NCBI GenBank assembly: GCA_016931775.1 | Contig: JAFGEC010000159.1 | Coordinates: forward strand, 1 to 46,778 | From: Candidatus Zhuqueibacterota bacterium | GTDB taxonomy: Bacteria > Zhuqueibacterota > Zhuqueibacteria > Residuimicrobiales > JAFGEC01 | Direction of reading: 5' to 3' | DNA length: 46,778 bases | In this document: in pieces, positions 43,394 through 46,778 of the stretch | How the letters are laid out: the number at the start of each line of letters is the position of its first letter | Numbering within the stretch: position 1 is the first letter of the stretch | The notes under the pieces: generated by a model | The model's database searches: none | What the model was told of the DNA's origin: nothing | The model's input: only the letters and a program-made list of their open reading frames with translations | Position numbers and translations under genes: made by a program

Positions 43394-45748
43394 ATGTCAT
43401 CACATCTCAAAGCAAATTTTTATCTTTTTTTAGCCCTTGTAATAACGGGTACTGCAGCGCCGGCAACAAAAGGCACTCCCCTTCCATACAGGGACTCTTC
43501 TCTGCCCTTAAAAATCCGGATTGATGATCTCATCGGCCGGATGACGCTTGAAGAAAAGGTCGGACAGTTAAATATGCCTTGCGTGTATGAAGGCGGTTTG
43601 GGAAGGGGTATAGAGGAGAAAATGTCCAATGTTAAAAAATTTGCCATGGGTACCCTTGTCGACGGCTTGGGCCCGGGTGGCGGCTTTTTCACATTGCCCA
43701 ACACAATCCTGCACAACGGCACAAGCCAGCAGGTTGAGTTTATCAATGAACTTCAAAAAATTGCTTTGGAAAAAACACGACTGGGAATCCCCCTGCTTTT
43801 AACCGAGGAGGGCACTCACGGCCTCATGTGTTCGGGCGGTACGATTTTTCCTGAAGGTCCCGCATTGGGCAGCACCTGGAACCTTGACCTGATCTCCCGC
43901 ATATATTCCGCGACGGCCAAGGAAGCCCGCTCCATCGGTATACATCAGATATTTACCCTTGTAATCGAGCCCATTCGGGATCCCCGGCTTGGCCGGAACG
44001 AGGAAGCCTACAGCGAAGATTCGTATCTTTGTTCCCGTTATGCGGAAACCATTGTCCGTTCGGTACAGGGCGACGATGTGTCGCAGCCGGATAAATGTGT
44101 CGCCGGTTTGTGCCATTATCCCGGTCAAAGTGAACCGGTCAGTGGACTGGAACGGGGCGCCATGGAAATTTCCGAACGGAAATTGCGAGAGGTCTTTTTG
44201 CCGTCCTGGGAAGCCGGGATCAAGTACGCCGGGGCGTTGGGTGTCATGGCGACCTATCCGACAATCGATGGTATACCGGCCCACGCTTCGGAATGGATTT
44301 TGACGGATATTTTACGCGGTGAATTCGGCTTTGAGGGCCTTGTCCTTTGTGAAGGCGGCGGTATCGAAACGGTCATATACCAGGGTCTGGCTCCGGATAT
44401 GAAATGTGCAGGACAAATCGCAATCAAGGCCGGTGTGGATGTGGGTATTTCGTACGAGTCGGGGTATATGCTGGACCTTATCCAATCGGTTAAAGACGGT
44501 GCCATACCGGAGTCGCTGGTAGACCGTGCATTACGCCGTGTGTTGTTGCAAAAGTTCAAGCTGGGATTATTTGAAAATCCGTATGTAGAACTGGAAAATG
44601 CGGAAAAAACCGTGCACAATCCGGAGCATCAGGATATTGCGTTGGAAGCTGCGCGGCAAAGCATTGTGCTGCTCAAGAATGAGGGGAATCTGCTTCCTCT
44701 GGATAGAACAAAAATCAAAAATATCGCCGTGATCGGTCCCAATGCGGACGACGAAAAAAACCAGCTCGGTGATTATGTTGCCATTAACGTGCTGCAGGAT
44801 ATCGTTACTGTTCTGGATGGCGTAAAAACTTTGGCGCAGAACAGCGAGGTCACTTATGTCAAGGGATGTAATGTGACCGGAACTAAATTGATTGAAATTG
44901 ATGAAGCCCGGGACGCCGCGCAAAAAGCCGATGTAGCGATCGTTGTACTGGGTGAAAACGAATGGCGCAAGCACGATCAAGACGGAGAACATGTGGGTAC
45001 CAGCGGCGAAGGATTTGACGCGGCGACCCTGGAATTGACCGGTCTTCAGCAACGACTTGTTGAAACGGTTTATCAAACCGGTACACCGACCGTTGTGGTT
45101 CTCATCAATGGCCGGCCTCTTGCGATCCGCTGGATTGCGGAAAACATACCCGCCGTGATTGAAGCATGGATTCCCGGTGAAAAAGGCGGCCAGGCTGTTG
45201 CGGAGATTCTTTTTGGGGATATTTATCCCTCCGGCAAGCTGCCGGTGACTATTCCGCGGCATGCCGGGCAGTTACCGGTTTACTATAATTACCAAAAGCC
45301 GAAGCGCCACTGGCTGCAACATGCATGGGGCAAACCCTATGTGGATATGGATCCGTCGCCGTTGTTTGTGTTTGGTCACGGATTAAGCTATACATCCTTT
45401 AAATACAGCAATCTGGTGCTGGATAAAAAAGAAATCCTCAAAGGCGGCACGGTAAAACTGAATGTGGATATTCTCAATGACGGCCTCATGGCCGGCACGG
45501 AAACCATCCAGTTGTACATCGAGGACATTATCGCCACGGTCAGCACACCGGTTCTGGAACTGAGGGGATTTCAACGGGTGGAATTAAAACCCGGCGAAAC
45601 AAAAACAATCTTTTTTGAACTGGGTCCCCGGCACCTGGAGCTGTACGACCGGCATCTGGATCGTGTGGTGGAACCGGGTGAATTTTCAGTCAAAGTCGGT
45701 GCGTCGAGTGCAGATATCCGGCTGGAGGGCCGGTTTGTTGTGAAATAG
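43394..45748 (+). CDS. Secreted GH3 beta-glycosidase-like enzyme with altered active-site residues
   Basis: This 784-residue exported protein begins at ATG 43394 (GGAG upstream; a GTG 9 bp earlier would overlap the previous stop). The signal is FYLFLALVITGTAAPA. GH3 architecture: a TIM barrel from about 35 to 375 (RIDDLIGRMTLEEKVGQL, RDPRLGRNEEAYSED), an alpha/beta sandwich at about 400-620 (SIVLLKNEGNLLPL, SGEGFDAATLEL with Glu539 as candidate acid/base) and a C-terminal fibronectin-like domain (LFVFGHGLSYTSF to the end). The segment that normally reads SDW/SDY, holding the catalytic Asp, is LCEGGG here (Cys319-Glu320). The usual substrate-binding Lys-His is Cys240-His241. It may belong to a divergent GH3 branch or have lost normal hydrolysis. 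Confidence 0.85.
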   Translation: MSSHLKANFYLFLALVITGTAAPATKGTPLPYRDSSLPLKIRIDDLIGRMTLEEKVGQLNMPCVYEGGLGRGIEEKMSNVKKFAMGTLVDGLGPGGGFFTLPNTILHNGTSQQVEFINELQKIALEKTRLGIPLLLTEEGTHGLMCSGGTIFPEGPALGSTWNLDLISRIYSATAKEARSIGIHQIFTLVIEPIRDPRLGRNEEAYSEDSYLCSRYAETIVRSVQGDDVSQPDKCVAGLCHYPGQSEPVSGLERGAMEISERKLREVFLPSWEAGIKYAGALGVMATYPTIDGIPAHASEWILTDILRGEFGFEGLVLCEGGGIETVIYQGLAPDMKCAGQIAIKAGVDVGISYESGYMLDLIQSVKDGAIPESLVDRALRRVLLQKFKLGLFENPYVELENAEKTVHNPEHQDIALEAARQSIVLLKNEGNLLPLDRTKIKNIAVIGPNADDEKNQLGDYVAINVLQDIVTVLDGVKTLAQNSEVTYVKGCNVTGTKLIEIDEARDAAQKADVAIVVLGENEWRKHDQDGEHVGTSGEGFDAATLELTGLQQRLVETVYQTGTPTVVVLINGRPLAIRWIAENIPAVIEAWIPGEKGGQAVAEILFGDIYPSGKLPVTIPRHAGQLPVYYNYQKPKRHWLQHAWGKPYVDMDPSPLFVFGHGLSYTSFKYSNLVLDKKEILKGGTVKLNVDILNDGLMAGTETIQLYIEDIIATVSTPVLELRGFQRVELKPGETKTIFFELGPRHLELYDRHLDRVVEPGEFSVKVGASSADIRLEGRFVVK

Positions 45749-46086
45749 GTTTATAACAAGCTGTTGACAATATCAGTGTAATTATCAAAAAAAATACAAC
45801 TCGTATGTTGAATGAAAATATAAATCCCCTAAAATTCCTGTGAATTTGGAGAAATAATATGATGTATTTATTATATCCGATGATTGCGCACATGAAAAAC
45901 ACGTTGCCGGATATTACGATAGCTTTTATACGATCGTTGAAAACTGAATTAAAACGCTAAGCATGGCAAAGCCTTGAACGGAATAATTTCCTAAAAACAT
46001 GCTATTGCTCAGCAACCTGCTGCAAAGAGAGAATGTGATATTAATTTAAAAATATGTGCAGATTTGCTCAAATAAAAAAAAAGGTA
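45749..46086. other. Intergenic region between GH3 and the symporter
   Basis: An AT-rich spacer with no convincing gene apart from the very short candidate frame at 45859. A small inverted repeat, AAATTC-CTGT-GAATTT, lies near 45833-45848. The 13-mer GCAAAGCCTTGAA (near 45966) also occurs, inverted, near 34773. Confidence 0.3.
45859..45960 (+). CDS. Possible 33-residue peptide
   Basis: ATG 45859 lies behind TTGGAGA at a proper distance. The frame reads MMYLLYPMIAHMKNTLPD and ends TELKR, with a weakly hydrophobic N-terminal half. No family is recognised. The frame is short enough to be chance, and only the ribosome-like site argues for it. Confidence 0.15.
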   Translation: MMYLLYPMIAHMKNTLPDITIAFIRSLKTELKR

Positions 46087-46131
46087 ATTGTTCATTGATC
46101 ATTGTTCACTGTTCATTGATCACTGTTTACC
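46087..46131. repeat. TTCATTGATCATTGTTCA-type dispersed repeat, copy 2
   Basis: This copy shares 24 of 25 bp with 37847-37871 and then repeats the unit once more (GTTCATTGATCACTG). It sits directly before the symporter gene, within its leader. Copies with this theme may be remnants of small non-autonomous elements. Confidence 0.6.
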
Positions 46132-46141
46132 GGGAAAATTT

Positions 46142-46687
46142 ATGAAACTCAACAGTTTTGAAACCGGCATTTTTATTTTATACCTTTTCATTGTCATCGC
46201 CATCGGATTTATTTCCGGCCGCAAGGGCAAAAACAGCACCACCCATTTTTTTCTTGCCGGCCGTGGCCTGCCGTGGTTTGTGATCGGTTTTTCATTGATT
46301 GCCTCCAGCATCAGCTCGGAGCAGTTTATCGGTGAGGTGGGCTGGGGTTACAAATACGGTATGGCGGTCTGCAATTGGGAATGGCTGGTGTGGCTTGCCC
46401 AGGGTTTGCTGTTGTTTTTCTTTCTGCCGGTTTACCTGAAAAACAGAATATTCACTATCCCCGAATACCTGACGCGCCGTTTCGGAAGATTTGCCGGCTC
46501 CACTTTTGCGCTGGTGTGCATGATCCAGTATCTGGTCATTAACCTGCCGATGGTTCTGTATTCCGGCGGATTCATGATCAAAAAGATGTTCGGATTAAAT
46601 CTGCACCTGGCCATCTGGATTCTTGTTTTTGCCGCCGGAGATCGATGGTCATCCGGAATGGAATTCCGTATATACGCTGCTATATAA
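46142..46687 (+). pseudogene. Sodium:solute symporter (SSS family), truncated
   Basis: The first ~165 residues are a good SSS protein: FILYLFIVIAIGFISGRKGKNSTTHFFLAGRGLPWFVIGFSLIASSISSEQFIGEVGWGYKYG (membrane helices 1 and 2) and TIPEYLTRRFG. Full members have about 500-580 residues and 13-14 helices. Here, after LAIWILVFAAG, the frame leaves the family and ends within 20 codons. The start ATG 46142 comes after GGGA. It follows GH3 in the same direction and would have been the sugar importer of that locus. The break lies just before a probable insertion-sequence end. Confidence 0.75.
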
Positions 46688-46690
46688 AAT

Positions 46691-46778
46691 ATTGTAATGC
46701 TCCCCAAAATTAGGACAGGTATATAAGGTGATAAATTTGTACCTTATTCTGTACTATGAAAGGAGCAAAAGATGTTGA
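46691..46778 (+). mobile_element. Probable left end of an insertion sequence (IS3-like), running off the window
   Basis: CCCCAAAATTAGGACAGG at about 46701-46718 resembles the terminal inverted repeat of many IS3-family elements. After about 40 bp an AAGGAG ribosome site (46760-46765) precedes ATG 46772, presumably the start of a transposase gene of which only two codons are inside the window. The other end cannot be seen, so family and completeness are uncertain. Confidence 0.45.

Noticed and set aside
45764-45792. TTGACA at 45764 as a promoter for the symporter
   Set aside because: No -10-like hexamer is found at 15-19 nt; the AT-rich setting makes a chance match likely.

Overview
The window looks like chromosomal DNA from an uncultured Gram-negative bacterium of the FCB group, probably KSB1 or Calditrichota-like (an inference). 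Two secreted proteins end in the PNPFNP-type sorting domain of type IX secretion (T9SS) clients, and a third ends in a related PNPY module. There is a PorV-like outer-membrane barrel and many secreted carbohydrate-active enzymes. No rRNA, tRNA or CRISPR array was recognised.

Layout. (1) 1-11.95 kb, plus strand: a glycan-degradation cluster. It holds a URO-D-fold methyltransferase-like protein, a large alpha-2-macroglobulin-like protein without a signal peptide, a GH2 enzyme, a GH29 fucosidase-like enzyme, a PhoD-like lipoprotein phosphatase and a Tat-exported sugar isomerase-like protein. (2) 11.95-17.5 kb, minus strand: a two-gene MacB/Lol-type ABC exporter, an internally deleted methyltransferase remnant, a DUF1080 lipoprotein and a 51-residue zinc-ribbon (DUF5679) protein. 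Two tandem terminator-like hairpins separate the last two. (3) 17.8-27.35 kb, minus strand: one apparent operon, buk-ptb-NHL protein-(PorV+OmpA+AMIN fusion)-T9SS client. It starts at a strong sigma70-like promoter, and a leader hairpin runs into the buk Shine-Dalgarno sequence. (4) 27.5-37.5 kb: mostly housekeeping genes (apt, acylphosphatase, asnS, gpsA, purM), with a GT2-methyltransferase fusion, a secreted golvesin-domain protein and a GT-C mannosyltransferase-like protein between them. (5) 37.5-39.24 kb: a decaying segment with a DUF4416 gene bordered by short dispersed repeats, and two frameshifted pseudogenes (a small secreted protein; an EF-hand protein with IRT..L.MTG peptide repeats). 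(6) 39.24-46.78 kb: a secreted polysaccharide deacetylase, then a LacI-type regulator with its own promoter and tandem operator-like sites. Close downstream follow a ceramidase-like enzyme and a GH3 enzyme with an altered active site. A sodium:solute symporter comes next, broken near what looks like an insertion-sequence end.

How the parts fit: the two ends of the window look like separate regulated glycan-utilisation loci. The middle couples a butyrate (acyl-phosphate) kinase module with cell-envelope and T9SS-related proteins. The least ordinary items are the signal-less alpha-2-macroglobulin homologue with a C-C-E-Q thioester-like motif, the three-part PorV/OmpA/AMIN protein, the GH3 and GH29 enzymes with unusual active-site residues, and the pseudogene and repeat zone. 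No clearly new multi-gene system is proven by sequence alone. The best candidates are the A2M homologue inside a sugar locus and the buk-ptb/T9SS operon.
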